A stretch of 64,000 nucleotides of DNA. Source: Denticeps clupeoides. Its lineage: Eukaryota > Chordata > Actinopteri > Clupeiformes > Denticipitidae. The notes below the pieces were generated by a model. That model saw only the letters and a list, made by a program, of their open reading frames with translations. It ran no database searches and had not been told where the DNA came from. The stretch is from NCBI RefSeq assembly GCF_900700375.1, contig NC_041717.1:20670310-20734309 (forward strand). Reading direction: 5' to 3'. Numbering within the stretch: position 1 is the stretch's first letter; each line of letters starts with the position of its first letter. A program made the translations under genes and the position numbers. Of the stretch, positions 24,833 to 34,195 are shown in pieces.

Positions 24833-27083
24833 GTCTGACGGAGAACTGCAGAAGCTGTGCAACTCAGTGTCTGGAGTTCCTGAAGCATCTCAAGTCCAAA
24901 GCCACCCTGAGAAGTGCCGATCCTGCCGCCGTACGCCTGGTGGTGCAGAAGATCCTCCTGCTAGGACAGGTGCTCTCAGACACACACACACACACACCTC
25001 CCTTTGGCTACAGTTTCTGTCCCAACATGATTCATTCACACAATTAGCACAACAAACACAAACAACCTCGCAGAGTCGAGTCAGATCAGATTGTAATGAG
25101 CCAAATTTGCTCCAAATAGCTTCAGTAAATCAGTGTGTGTTCACCTCGAGGTCAGAACAGCACAGTCTCTGAGTATTTTCAAACGGCAGCTGAAGACCTT
25201 CCTCTTTAGCTCTGGATAAGGGCGTCTGCCAAATGCCGTAAATGTAAATGTACACCAGCACCCCAGCTTTCCTACACAACTTTACCTTTTCCCATTCGCA
25301 CCCTTTTGGTTTTTAACTCCTGATCTTTCTGACCACCTGCCAGGAGCTGAGGCCGAAGGGCATGGACGTAGGCAAGGATGAGCTGGGTGACATGGTGGAG
25401 AAGGAGATGGCCTCCACCTCCGCTGCCATTGAGGAGGCGGTGCGCAGGATTGACGTGAGTTGCCCCCCTGTAGACACATTGCATTACATACAGGAAATCG
25501 ATGTGGTCAGCTTCTGACCTCTGACCTATGACCACAGGAAATGATGAACCAAGCCAGGCAGGACACAGAAGGGGTTAAACTGGAGGTCAACGAGAGGTCA
25601 GTTACATTAAATGGACTTTTAGTGCCATTAGCCACTGAAGTAAAAAAAAAAATTTAATAAAAAGTCACATCCCTTTCTAAAATGTATTAATCATATTTGC
25701 AGAATTCCATGGTTAGAATTCCATGGTTATTCTGATTAAGCAAGTTGGTCTTAATTTTTTTTACTTTTGTAGATAATGTTACAAATTAGGAAAAAAAAGT
25801 TATGTGGTCACGTTGCATGCACACCTGTGTTTTAATATCATAGACTCGAAAAACTAGTCGGCATATCTGGATCCTGTTTTCATTTTGTGGGACTGAACAC
25901 AGACTCACAGTGAAATATGCAGTGGTGGCCCAGCGGTTAAGGAAGCGGCCCCGTAATCAGAAGGTTGCCGGTTCGAATCCCGAAGCGCCGAGGTGCCACT
26001 GAGCAAAGCACCGTCCCCACACACTGCTCCCCGGGCGCCTGTCACTTTATATGCAGTGCCACGGGGTTCGGGCCCCTTTGTAGCCAGTCACACCCACATC
26101 TACAACTCTGTCGAGCAGGATAAACTATTTCCTCTCTCCGATTCGGATAGTACTATATAGTAATTTTGGCAAGAAATGTTTATTACCATGCATAAAACTA
26201 AAATATATATCCATATCAAGGTTCCCACTGTCAATAAAAACCTGGAAAAAAGAGACTTTTCCAGGTTTTAACAAGTCTTGGAATGTGAAATAAACCTCTA
26301 AATCTGATTGACACATGAATGTACAATGAAGAAGATGGTTCCAGTAAGTCTGGGCGAGAAACGTTTTTCTACATTTACAACGTTTAAAACTAGTGCAGGT
26401 CTATAGTATCATTGCCGGCTTTACGTGCGTTTCCTCAATATTTCAGCACCTCCGCAGCCGCGTCATGTAAAAGTCATTCTAATGATCTACGACGGTTTAA
26501 GTTAAGCTTTTCGGGGTTGTCATAAGTTTAGTTTTTGTGATTTTATTTTTCACATTTGCACAGAAATATGGTCATGAAAATATGGCTCTATTGTAAAAAT
26601 GTGTAAGAACCTGATATATGTATATATATGTGTGTGTCTCTAGAATCCTGAACAGCTGCACGGACCTGATGAAGGTGAGATTAGCTCTAATCGGCCTCCT
26701 CTGGCAAGATGGTTGACGTTGACCAAGTCGCTTGTTACTGACCCCTCGCCCTCCCCTTTCTCAGGCAATTCGTATGCTGGTCCTCGCCTCCACCGACTTG
26801 CAGAAGGAGATCGTGGAGAGTGGCAGGGTGAGTCGGCGCCTTCCCGGCCCCGCAGCCTCGCGGCCTCACGTGGGCCGCCGCCGTTACGAGGCTTTCAGCC
26901 GTGTCCGCTCATTTCCTCCTACAGGGCGCTGCTACGGTGAGGGAGTTCTACGCCCGCAACTCCCGCTGGACGGAGGGACTCATCTCCGCCTCTAAAGCAG
27001 TGGGCTGGGGAGCAACGCAGCTGGTGTGAGTGCGCCATGACACGTTGTGGATTAATTCAATCTTCAAAAACTTGATTTAAAAA

Positions 27084-27121
<38 letters not shown>

Positions 27122-27723
27122 CTGTCAAGCTATTACAATTGTCTTATTTAGCGAGACGGCCAATGTGCCTTTTATCATCTTCCATATTGAGTTGATTGGT
27201 TTTGCTGCTTGTCACCACCTGATCCACCGCTCGTAACTATACTTGGAAGCACTGTCTGAAACGCGAGGCATTTCAGGGATTCTGAGTCATTCTGCGCTGC
27301 TGACGGGTTAATAAAAATTTTATAATAATAATTTTTATTTAGAAATAGGGATTGTCACATGTGATACACAGCAGCACAGCACACGGTGCACACAGTGGAA
27401 TTTGAAATTAGTCATCAAAATGTTAATCATGACGTTTGATTAATCAGAGTTCATTTTGACAGCCCTAAAACAAAAAAAAAAAAAAAAAAACACATTAATA
27501 AAACAGCGACGTGGTTGTAACAGAGCCGCCTACTTCCTCCTCTCGTCTCCCGCAGCGACTCCGCTGACAAGGTGGTCCTCCACATGGGGAAGTATGAGGA
27601 GCTGATCGTCTGCTCCCACGAGATCGCAGCCAGCACAGCACAGCTGGTCGCCGCCTCGAAGGTGACAACGCCAGATCAGTCAGCCGGTGGCGCTCGTACT
27701 GGACCCGCTGCTCGCTCGACTCA

Positions 27724-27775
<52 letters not shown>

Positions 27776-28423
27776 GGCAGGTAAAAGCTGACCGCAACAG
27801 TAAGAAGCTGACCACCCTGCAGCAGGCGAGCAGGCACGTCAATGAGATGACGGCGAAAGTTGTGGCTTCAACAAAGTCCGGACAGGATCAGGTGGAAGAT
27901 AAGGGTGAGTTTGTGTGTGTGTATTTACTGATAAGTACTGTGTGTATAGGGTAGACAGAGACGTGATTTCATATTTCGACCTGCAGATGAAATGGACTTC
28001 TCTGGCATGTCACTCATCAAGCTCAAGAAGGAAGAAATGGAGTCGCAGGTAAGCATCCAGGATGTGTGTGTGTTAGAGCTGTAGCCGGGTTTTAAAACGT
28101 CAGGCCCCCCCGACGTGGCCCGGCTTTCTTCACGCGGGACAGGAAACGTGCGGGTTTAAAACCGCTCCACACCATCCATTTTTGCATCTCGGTCGATAGT
28201 TAAAACGCATCACCTGACGACGGTGGCCGAGAATTGCAAATCAAATGAACATTTAATTTTTTAAAATACAAATTTACAGCAAGCAGCGAATCATTTGGAA
28301 CAGGTTAGGCACTATAGGCCGAAAGTTTGTGTTTGCTGACCGAACATTTTCCGCGCAAGCTCGACCCGACCAAAAGTGATAGAAATTGAGCCTGAACCCC
28401 GACAGGCCGAGATTTACAGCTCT

Positions 28424-28477
<54 letters not shown>

Positions 28478-28738
28478 GCACTGTGGTGATGAATCCTCTG
28501 CTGATCGTCCCTCCCCCGTAAGGTGAAAGTTTTGGAGCTGGAGACCATGTTGGACAATGAGCGTCTCCGTTTGGGCGAGCTCCGGAAGAAGCACTACGAG
28601 ATCGCCGGAGTGCCGCTGGAGCAAGGATCCCAGGACAACGGGCTGCAGGCCGCCTCTCCCAAGGTCTCCAAACCCCCCCTGATGAAGAAGCCCCCGCTCG
28701 CCAACAAGCCGGCCGTCCCTCCCAAGAAAACGTGGTGA
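2954..28738 (+). CDS. hip1r: Huntingtin-interacting protein 1-related (HIP1R)-like, 31 coding exons
   Basis: Endocytic adaptor that binds inositol lipids through an ANTH domain, clathrin light chain through its coiled coil and F-actin through the I/LWEQ (THATCH) module. Exon 1 is 2954-3046 (MNSIRQVPTRVKSKR...). The other 30 coding exons, listed in the three domain entries, all have GT-AG junctions and keep frame, giving 3183 nt and 1060 residues against 1068 in human HIP1R. HIP1R rather than HIP1 is favoured by FWSYALGIPLHSSAILSWKF in the ANTH domain, the GRGAAT motif before the I/LWEQ helices, and the KKPPLANKP tail. The last codons read KKTW then stop; the human C-terminal extension is not found. 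The a/b teleost duplicate cannot be decided. Orthology to HIP1R is secure; exact UTR limits are not. Confidence 0.95.
3513..3685 (-). repeat. SINE-A copy
   Basis: Reverse SINE-A with tail cagacgcccttatccagagcg, central gacagtccccccctgg block and tRNA-like head, in hip1r intron 1. Confidence 0.85.
4380..4427. repeat. (GT)n microsatellite
   Basis: Near-perfect GT dinucleotide run of about 48 bases in hip1r intron 1. Confidence 0.9.
4645..4844 (+). repeat. SINE-B/SINE-A chimera
   Basis: The first about 150 bases are a plus-strand SINE-B head and body. At ctcaccaaggg it changes directly to the reverse-oriented middle of SINE-A (ttaagtgtcttgctcggggacac...gaacctgggtcttct). No SINE-B tail follows. 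Confidence 0.7.
5559..5772. repeat. (GT)n and (CA)n microsatellites
   Basis: A GT run at about 5559-5584 and a CA run at about 5709-5772 in hip1r intron 1. Confidence 0.85.
6145..6330 (+). repeat. SINE-A copy, slightly deleted
   Basis: Full head and tail but lacking the acacactcgcctat stretch between the A box and gaaccagaag. Ends in aaatgtaaat. Confidence 0.85.
6884..6972 (-). repeat. SINE-B 3' fragment
   Basis: Reverse SINE-B tail and body only: gaagtgaagtgattgtcatt through cccatcacccttggtgag. Confidence 0.75.
7300..7486 (+). repeat. SINE-A copy
   Basis: Plus-strand SINE-A from gtggtagtagcctagcgggt to a degenerate aaatgcttt tail, about 270 bp upstream of the candidate alternative hip1r exon. 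Confidence 0.85.
7755..7799 (+). CDS. hip1r: Candidate alternative first coding exon of hip1r
   Basis: ATG followed by 14 codons (MSKHLDQLLRGREDQ) ends exactly at a strong donor, CAG|gtaagg. It ends in phase 0, the same phase as the main first exon, so it could splice to exon 2 at 11903 and replace the first 31 residues. The 200 bases upstream are moderately GC-rich. HIP1-family genes are known to use alternative first exons, but I recognise no family sequence in these 15 residues, so this is inference from ATG, open frame, donor and phase. Confidence 0.4.
9497..9600. repeat. Dispersed repeat, unclassified
   Basis: Shares ttttatttgtcacgctttgg and attgcaaatattgcaagtat with the copy at 14362-14560. 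It may be a LINE or transposon end. Confidence 0.5.
9769..10091. mobile_element. hAT-like MITE
   Basis: Ends TAGGGGTTTT and CACCCCTA are inverted. The flanks ccttcaag (9761-9768) and ctttcaag (10092-10099) form an 8-bp target duplication with one mismatch, as expected for hAT elements. The interior is AT-rich and rich in cgatat repeats, with no transposase. Confidence 0.65.
10574..10742. repeat. (CA)n and (GT)n microsatellites
   Basis: CA run at about 10574-10599 and GT run at about 10719-10742 in hip1r intron 1. Confidence 0.85.
10915..10990 (-). repeat. SINE-A fragment
   Basis: Short reverse fragment with tatccagagcg, acagtccccccc and ctcagggacac blocks. Confidence 0.65.
12061..12258 (-). 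repeat. SINE-A copy
   Basis: Complete reverse SINE-A in hip1r intron 2, from tttacatttacatttacagc to ccactaccaccc. Confidence 0.88.
13311..13467 (-). repeat. SINE-A copy, tail truncated
   Basis: Reverse SINE-A in hip1r intron 5. The tail's aagtcgctctgg block is missing. Confidence 0.8.
14362..14560. repeat. Dispersed repeat, unclassified
   Basis: Longer relative of the repeat at 9497, with ttttatttgtcacatacgtt and the tattgcaaatattgcaag block. Confidence 0.5.
14769..15013 (-). repeat. SINE-B copy
   Basis: Near-complete reverse SINE-B from gtgaagtgattgtcacgtga to the head ggccaccgctgcccc. Gtggcacctcagtggcacct is a small internal duplication also seen in the copy at 21027. Confidence 0.88.
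15015..15564. repeat. Direct duplication of about 115 bp
   Basis: Sequence starting tctgtgacctatagttgtgg and ending at cagacgcccttat occurs at about 15022-15125 and again at about 15464-15563, nearly identical. About 340 bases of GC-rich unique sequence lie between. Confidence 0.8.
15545..15705 (-). repeat. SINE-A copy
   Basis: Reverse SINE-A attached to the second copy of the 115-bp duplicated segment. Confidence 0.82.
16881..17086 (+). repeat. SINE-B copy, diverged
   Basis: Plus-strand SINE-B with a shortened head (gtcggcctagtgggcaagga) and a complete tail ending ttgacttcacttt, in hip1r intron 7. Confidence 0.75.
17725..17940 (+). repeat. SINE-B copy
   Basis: Plus-strand SINE-B in hip1r intron 9, with intact A and B boxes and the tail cacttcactttcacttt. 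The gcgcctgtcatgg block is deleted. Confidence 0.85.
18837..18893. repeat. (GT)n microsatellite
   Basis: Uninterrupted GT run of about 57 bases in hip1r intron 13. A CA run lies at 18684-18712, just after the exon 13 donor. Confidence 0.9.
19169..19318 (-). repeat. SINE-A copy, head truncated
   Basis: Reverse SINE-A in hip1r intron 13 ending at ccacaggcgcg, lacking the A box part. Confidence 0.8.
19799..20287. mobile_element. Tc1/mariner-type MITE with long inverted repeats
   Basis: Begins cagtacaggccaaaagtctg and ends cttttgacctgtactg, flanked by TA on both sides. About 120 bp at each end are inverted copies (tttacgttggtagattctca and its complement). No transposase remains. It lies in hip1r intron 15. 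Confidence 0.75.
20416..20474. repeat. (GT)n microsatellite at the hip1r exon 16 acceptor
   Basis: GT run of about 59 bases ending in tag, which is itself the 3' splice site of exon 16. Confidence 0.9.
20806..20956 (-). repeat. SINE-A copy, tail truncated
   Basis: Reverse SINE-A in hip1r intron 17 from cacagtccccccctggagac to aggctactacc. Confidence 0.8.
21027..21273 (-). repeat. SINE-B copy
   Basis: Complete reverse SINE-B in hip1r intron 17, from gtgaagtgattgtcacatgt to ggccaccactgcccc. Confidence 0.9.
22086..22257 (+). repeat. SINE-A copy
   Basis: Plus-strand SINE-A with its first bases lost, in hip1r intron 18. Confidence 0.82.
23637..23722 (+). repeat. SINE-B internal fragment
   Basis: Plus-strand middle part: cacacactgctccccaggcg through gaggacacgtttcac. 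Confidence 0.7.
24163..24585. mobile_element. Tc1-like MITE
   Basis: Ends ccaaccaaaggtctggacgc and gcgtccaatctttgggctgg are inverted. The interior caaaagctccctgatttgga and gagaagacgagagcgtgaaa recur in the copy at 50737. It lies in hip1r intron 21. Confidence 0.6.
25205..25252 (+). repeat. SINE-A tail fragment
   Basis: Only gctctggataagggcgtctg and the following aaatgtaaatg tail are present. Confidence 0.6.
25919..26046 (+). repeat. SINE-B 5' half
   Basis: Plus-strand head and body from agtggtggcccagcggttaa to gggcgcctgtca, truncated there. Confidence 0.8.
26219..26400. repeat. Dispersed repeat, unclassified
   Basis: Pieces such as ggttcccactgtcaataaaa and tttaaaactagtgcaggtct recur at about 43829-43940 and 54300-54392, with a shorter match near 5036. 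Class unknown. Confidence 0.45.
27351..27400 (-). repeat. SINE-B tail fragment
   Basis: Reverse tail only: attgtcacatgtgatacaca through gtgcacacagtgg. Confidence 0.65.
27727..27775. repeat. (GT)n microsatellite at the hip1r exon 29 acceptor
   Basis: GT run of about 46 bases followed directly by tggcag, the exon 29 splice acceptor. Confidence 0.9.
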
Positions 28739-30245
28739 GGCGTATAGATATACATTCAGACACCGTGACTGTGTGTGTGTGTCATTTTCTCAAAATCTTT
28801 TTAATTCTTTTTACAGATGAGATGAGTTCTGAGCACAACCGGCACACAAGAGAAGAGGGGGAAGTGACCCAGAGACTTTATTTTTCTTTCCTAGCCAAAC
28901 TCCCAGTGGCAATCCCAGCTCCATTCGTGTGTCCGGTTCCCTCTGCCGATGGACATTTATGTCACGGTTAAATCTATACATTTTTTTTTTTTTTTTTATA
29001 TATATATAAATCCATAACTCTGCCCCGGCCTTTTCCAGAATTTTCCGCTCCCACACCTGCTTTGAACCTAAGATTGGGGAGTGTTTATTTAAATTTTTGT
29101 TAAACTTATCATCCACTATACTGCAATGACAAAGGGAACCCTAGATACTGTTGTGTCACCAGTGGGTAGTTGTTGTGTGCGTTAATTGCGTTTTTTGTTA
29201 GGTGTATTTGGTTGGGGTGAATGGAAAGTTGAATTGTTTGTGTGTTTGTCGCTCTCCCTCCGTTTCCTCCTCCTGTCGCTCCGCTTGAAGAAGCACAAAA
29301 CTGTTCTTTCCTCCGTTTCGAAGGTCTTCCCGAGCATCAGCCCGATATAACGTTTGGTTTGTCCACTTCCCCCTTAACTATTCCATATTAATAAGCTGCA
29401 ATAGATCACATGCTGTGCATAATCCTAACAAAATGATTTCATGAAGACGGCCTATGTGGAACTGGCTTCTCCTAGCAGTTAAAAACATGGCGATCGTGTG
29501 TTGTAAGCGTTGCGTTTTACGCCGCAGCGGCTGTATTTATGTGTGATTTCGTCTTATACAAGATTTTATTAGCAGCCATGTCATGCTTTACCAAGCGCCA
29601 CGTACGGCGTATAAAGTTATCTTAAATGTTGCCCCGCCCCAAATCCCGACCTTCCCCACGTTGTACAGAGAGGAGTATATATTTTTAATGAGGATAAACG
29701 TTGGTTTTAAGAAGTATTGGAAGTTGAAAAGTGGCAGCAGTTGGGGGGGGGGAAATGTGCCTTGAACTCTCGAGATGAGACGCCGGTCAAGTTTTTATAC
29801 GCTCACTCCGCCTCCCAGTCATATCGAGACACTTTTTATTTTTTATTTTCTTCCCCAATCACTTACTTTTTAATCCATTACCTCGGTTTGCCAGTGGGGC
29901 AGTTTTAAGCACACGGGTTTAACCCTCGGGTGTCAGGCCGCGCCCCTCGTATTTCTGCACGGTTTAGCCCACCAGCCACGGGTGGTGGCGTGTTTGCCAG
30001 TAACCTGGAGAGGCTGGAGCTGACCTGGAGTGTGAGTGCGGTGCGTATCTACTGACGACCATATCGTCAAACACCTTTTGGCCTTTTTCTTTTTTTTTCT
30101 GTTTCCAGAACGTTCTTTGTTTTTTCTCTCCTCATGTCTTTGTATGCTGAAACCTGTTAATATATTTGAGTGAAGCCATAGTCCTACTGTCATTCCCTGT
30201 AGTAAATTGCAATGTCAATTGAGAAATAAACGTTTATGAAGTACA
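28739..30245 (+). other. hip1r: hip1r 3'UTR
   Basis: No coding signal is seen from the stop to the polyadenylation signal AATAAA at 30225-30230. A donor (gtgagg, 28735) and an acceptor (tttttacag, ending 28816) flank a possible 82-nt intron that would remove the last codon's end. The rest is AT-rich unique sequence without SINEs, consistent with a long transcribed 3'UTR. Confidence 0.6.
30225..30230 (+). terminator. hip1r: Polyadenylation signal of hip1r
   Basis: Canonical AATAAA about 1.5 kb after the stop, followed by TG-rich sequence (ctgctgtggttgttgttg) suited to a downstream element. Confidence 0.55.
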
Positions 30246-31008
30246 TTTTTCTGCTGTGGTTGTTGTTGAACGGTAATTATGTAAACGCTCTCTGTATTAA
30301 TTAAATCCAGAACTGAAAAGCGTTAACGTGCACGATTTAATTTTGCTGCAGACAGAAAGCCTGCCCGTGATCTTCTTCATATTTAGATCATAGGTGTCAA
30401 AGATCGTTGTTATATCTATGGCCTGGTATGAAGCGCCGATAACCCACAAACTACAGATGCCATAAGGCTGCCGTGGCTGACTTGATGTGGCATTCAGCCT
30501 CTCCGCATGCCTCAATACCACTGCCCTAGTCAATTTTTTTTTTTTTTTTTTAAATACAACTAAATATAAATATAGTTGTAAGCAGGTAAATTGATGTTCT
30601 TTCATATTAAATATGAAAAAATGTACACGCATAGTTCTCTAAAAATCCATAGAAATGCCTGTTGCTTTTGCTAAACGCATTCATATAAATGTATGAGCAA
30701 TAAAGGCTACAGGACTTATCATGAAGACCGCCAGGGTCTCTCAGTGAACATTTCTGCCCTTTTTTGCGGTCTTTGTATTTGCATTGCTCTGCATGTAGTA
30801 TGAGTGTAGTTTACATTTATTTTTACATTTTGAACATAAAATTATGCCATAAAAACTTTCTCTATCAATTTATTTGCAGCTGGGTTGTGAATACATGTGT
30901 GACATTTGAGATGAACCAAGACTTCTCAAATTTGCGGGTTTATGGTCCTTGACTTGTGTATTCCACCTTGGCCCTGATCATTCGTTTCAAACGTTCATTC
31001 GTTTTCAA

Positions 31009-31112
31009 AGGAGCGCCGCCACTCCCAACATGGCGGCTCTGTTGACGCGTTTACTCCCATAGGAGCGCCGCCACTCCCAACATGGCGGCTCTGTTGACGC
31101 GTTTACTCCCAT
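31009..31112. repeat. Perfect 52-bp tandem duplication with a YY1-like motif
   Basis: Unit 31009-31060 is repeated exactly at 31061-31112. Each unit holds caacatggcggct, a match to the YY1 consensus. The same unit with its flank recurs inverted at about 42360-42465 in C22orf39 intron 1. Confidence 0.9.
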
Positions 31113-31439
31113 ATCTTCCATCAACGCAACATCTAGTGTATCTATATCTATGGCAGCCCGGCCCACTCATTCTTAATTGGTCAGAATCTACCCGCTCTCA
31201 GATCCTGATTCGTTGACCGTTTTTATATTGTATTGTTTTATAAAGTAGATTTAATTAGCATTTAATTACAATATATATTTTTATGGATTTTGATGTTCTT
31301 CTAACCACATTACTTTGTTTTATTCAAATGTTGAAAACTTGCTTTGTCAATGGTTAGTTACACGTAATTTCTCACTTCATAATGCTTACTGTAATCATTC
31401 ATTATAATTATTTTAATTCATACCGATACTTAAGAAGAC

Positions 31440-31790
31440 GTTTGATTGTATTACAAGGATGTTGCTGGACACCAACAGATGATACAGTGAATAGGACTGC
31501 ATTATATCCTGCAACACCTCGACCGTCTGGGAACTTGTGCCAGGATGTGGTCTGAGGACTTTACTTTGTCTTTCCACACCATGTGTCCAATCTCCTTTCC
31601 TCCAAACTCTCCTAGTTCAACGTGTCACCTGATGCTTGTCAGTGGATCACCAGCTTCCTGACAGCAAGTAAGGCTACGGGAGATCACTTTTGAAATGGGA
31701 CTGGTGCTCCTCAAGGGTGTGTCCGGTTCCCACTTCTCTACTCCTGCTACACCAATGACTGCACCTCCAGGCACTCGGCTGTAAAACGAC
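31440..31790 (+). mobile_element. LINE reverse-transcriptase fragment, degenerate
   Basis: Broken plus-strand translation resembles the fish CR1/L2-type reverse transcriptase: a CQWITSFLT-like stretch near 31640 and a GAPQGCV...LLYSCYTND-like stretch near 31700-31760. Frames are disrupted. Confidence 0.5.
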
Positions 31791-32033
31791 AGAATTTTGG
31801 TGACAAATGTGCATACTATACCCCAATTTGTATAATCTTGCTCTTGTGTTTTTCTTCTATGCCATGTGTAAGGGTGTTTTCAAAGGCCAAAAAAGGATCG
31901 TATAATACTACAATTTTGTAAAAATATTCACACAGAATACACTCAAACTCATACACATATGTGATCATTTATGTAGAACAATTAAAGCATATCACTGCAT
32001 ATCATACCAAGTATGACTGTATGTGACAAATAA

Positions 32034-32472
32034 GGGTGGTAGGAGCCTAGTGGGGTAACACACTCACCTATGAACCAGAAGACCCAGGTTCAAATCCCAC
32101 TTACTACCACTGTGTCCCTGAGCAAAAGAAGTGAAGTGATTGTCACATGTGATACACGGGAGCACAGCACACGGTGCACACAGTGAAATTTGTCCTCTGC
32201 ATTTAACCCAACACCCTGAGTGAGCAGTGGGCAGCCATGACAGTCGCTCGGGGAGCAGTGTGTGGGGACGGTGCTTTGCTCAGTGGCACCTTGGCAGATC
32301 GGGATTCGAACCGGCAACCTTCTGATTACAGGGCCGCTTCCTTAACCGCTAGGCCACCACTGCCGGACAGGACACTTGACCCTGAGTGTCTCCAGGGGGG
32401 GACTGTCCCTGTAACTACTGATTGTAAGTCGCTCTGGATAGGTGCGTCTGACAAATGCTGTAAATGTAAATG
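32034..32472 (+). repeat. SINE-A carrying a nested SINE-B
   Basis: SINE-A is at 32034-32126 and 32365-32472, split in its middle (after ccctgagca) by a reverse SINE-B. This is the reciprocal of the nest at 1038. Confidence 0.82.
32127..32364 (-). repeat. SINE-B inserted in SINE-A
   Basis: Complete reverse SINE-B from gaagtgaagtgattgtcaca to ggccaccactgcc. Confidence 0.88.
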
Positions 32473-32551
32473 GTCACCACCTGCAGAAATACAATTTGAA
32501 TTCGAATTTATTTGGTCATACATGGTTTGTAATTAAACACCTGGCCAGTAG

Positions 32552-33780
32552 GTGGTGTCATGTGCACATGAAGCTTCGAGAAATGAACCCTTTCTCGAAT
32601 CATCCGCGCAGGCTCTGAGGATTCTCCCCGAGATGCCACCTGGTCCTGCTGCCTTCCTGGTGTTCACTCTCTTGAAGGCTCTCCTCATGTCATGCTCGGT
32701 GATGACGAACGTGTTCTCTGTGCTGGCAGTGTCTTCCTGTCCCCAGCCGTTGGAGCCGCTAGCTTTAGCTGCAGCCTTGAAGCGAGCATAGAATGTGTTC
32801 AGCTCGTCAGCCAGAGACGCGTTCGTCGTACCAGATGTTGGTGCTTTATAGTCCGTTATTGTCCTCAGTCCCCGCCACAGGCTCCTAGAGTCACTCTGTT
32901 CGAGTTGCGACTCCAGTTTCTTCCCGTAGCGCTGCTTCACCTCCTTCACCGCTTTCCTGACGCTGTACGACGCAGCCTTGTATGGTCCCATGTCCCCGGA
33001 AGCAAGCCCCGCGGAAGGCCACCTCCCTCTGAACCTGTTTGAGCCTTTGTTTGTATTTAGGCATGAGGAAGATGGTGGCATGGTCGGATTTTCCAAACGG
33101 TGGACGAGATTGTGCCCTGTATCCGTCCTTAACTGTCGTGTAACAGTGGTCCAGACTGTCCCTGTAAATACTGATGGTAAGTCACTCTGGATAAGGGCGT
33201 CTGATAAACGCTGTAAATGTAATGTAAATGTAAATTAAAATCCCCTGCCACAATAAGCGCAGCGTCCCGGTGCTGTGTGAGCGCCTCCTGCAGTTCGCAT
33301 AGGACAGTGTCCGTGTCCGCTTTCGCTGGGATGTAAGCGGCGCTGACGATGACCGATGTGAACTCCCGAGGAAGGTGAAAAGGACCACATTTGATGGTCA
33401 GAAGTTCCAGGTTCGGTGTGCAGGAGCGAGTGAGAGGGACAACGCTGTTGCACCAGCTGTTGTACCAGCTGTTGTTTACCATCAAGCACACGCCGCCTCC
33501 CTGTGTCTTCCCCGAGTCCTGTGTCCTGACAATGCAGTGAACCGAGAAGAACTCGGCCTTTACCCTGGCCCTGAGGTCACCGAGCTTGTTCTCCAGTGAC
33601 TGGACATTGGCGAGCAGGATGCTAGGCAGAGGTGTGCTCTGTGCACGGGCCCTCAGCCTGTTCCTGACGCCGGCTCGTTTCCCCCGGGGCCGCCGCTTCG
33701 CATTATGTCCATTGTTCTTCCTCAGGATCTCGCTCGGCCAGCTAGGATCTGGAGCGGTTAAAATCTTCCAATTGTACATG
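32552..33780 (-). mobile_element. CR1/L2-type LINE fragment: endonuclease and linker
   Basis: On the minus strand the first block (33780-33240) encodes an AP-endonuclease N-terminus (PLPSILLANVQSLENKLGDL; VCLMVNNSW; VAGDFN). The second (33130-32552) encodes the linker up to the reverse transcriptase (GLASGDMGPYKAASYSVRKA; RRAFKRVNTRKAAGPGGISG). A SINE-A tail at 33150-33238 separates them, and part of the endonuclease and the whole catalytic reverse transcriptase are missing. Frames within blocks are largely open, so this copy is fairly young but dead. Confidence 0.75.
33150..33238 (+). repeat. SINE-A tail fragment inside the LINE
   Basis: gactgtccctgtaaatactg to tgtaaatgtaaat, between the two LINE blocks. 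Confidence 0.7.
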
Positions 33781-33866
33781 CATTGTATAATGCTAACTAA
33801 CTAAACGGGGTCAGAGCAGTCGCGACGGCAGCCGACCTCACCGGCGCCATATTGGGTCATTCCCTT

Positions 33867-33937
33867 AGTGAGCAGTGGGCAGCCATGACAGGATTTGAAC
33901 CGGATTTGATTCCTTAACTGCTAGGCCACCACTGCTA
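33867..33937 (-). repeat. SINE-B fragment, internally deleted
   Basis: Reverse: agtgagcagtgggcagccat joined to the head ggccaccactgct. Confidence 0.65.
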
Positions 33938-34195
33938 AACTACATAAATCTGCGAGAAATCGCCAACATCAACAAACATGTCTGCCGCGAGATGGGAAAA
34001 CTTTGCTTGGTTAACTAGCCGCTGGTTATCCTTAACTTGCCACAGCTGAACTGAACACTGATGGAATAAATCCTGTTTAAGGTGCGCTAAGCTTCATGGG
34101 GGTCGGGGGTCACGGATCAACTTAAAAAAAGATATTTTACTGCGCAAAATATCACATCCAAAAAAAAAAGAACAATTTTCACATTCTCGTACGGG

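Larger units (their letters stand above)
23468..28738 (+). other. hip1r: hip1r exons 20-31: I/LWEQ (THATCH) actin-binding module and tail
   Basis: Exons at 23468-23554, 23830-23937, 24833-24969, 25344-25454, 25538-25596, 26644-26674, 26765-26827, 26925-27025, 27556-27661, 27781-27904, 27987-28048 and 28523-28738. The module starts near residue 771 (ELGDMVEKEMASTSAAIEEA) and contains VNERILNSCTDLMKAIRMLV, SRWTEGLISASKAVGWGATQ, VCSHEIAASTAQLVAASKV and VVASTKSGQDQVE, the conserved helices of the talin/HIP1R F-actin-binding fold. The tail after LRKKHYEIAGV is proline- and lysine-rich. The acceptor of exon 31 is cccgtaag, an AAG. Confidence 0.93.
30400..32030. other. Intergenic sequence downstream of hip1r
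   Basis: AT-rich, no gene seen. It holds a TIR-like fragment near 30447 (acaaactacagatgccataa), a 52-bp tandem duplication at 31009 and a LINE fragment at about 31440-31790. Confidence 0.4.

Noticed and set aside
29400-30200. Extra coding exon after the hip1r stop
   Set aside because: Open stretches downstream of 28817 do not resemble the HIP1R tail in any splice-compatible phase.
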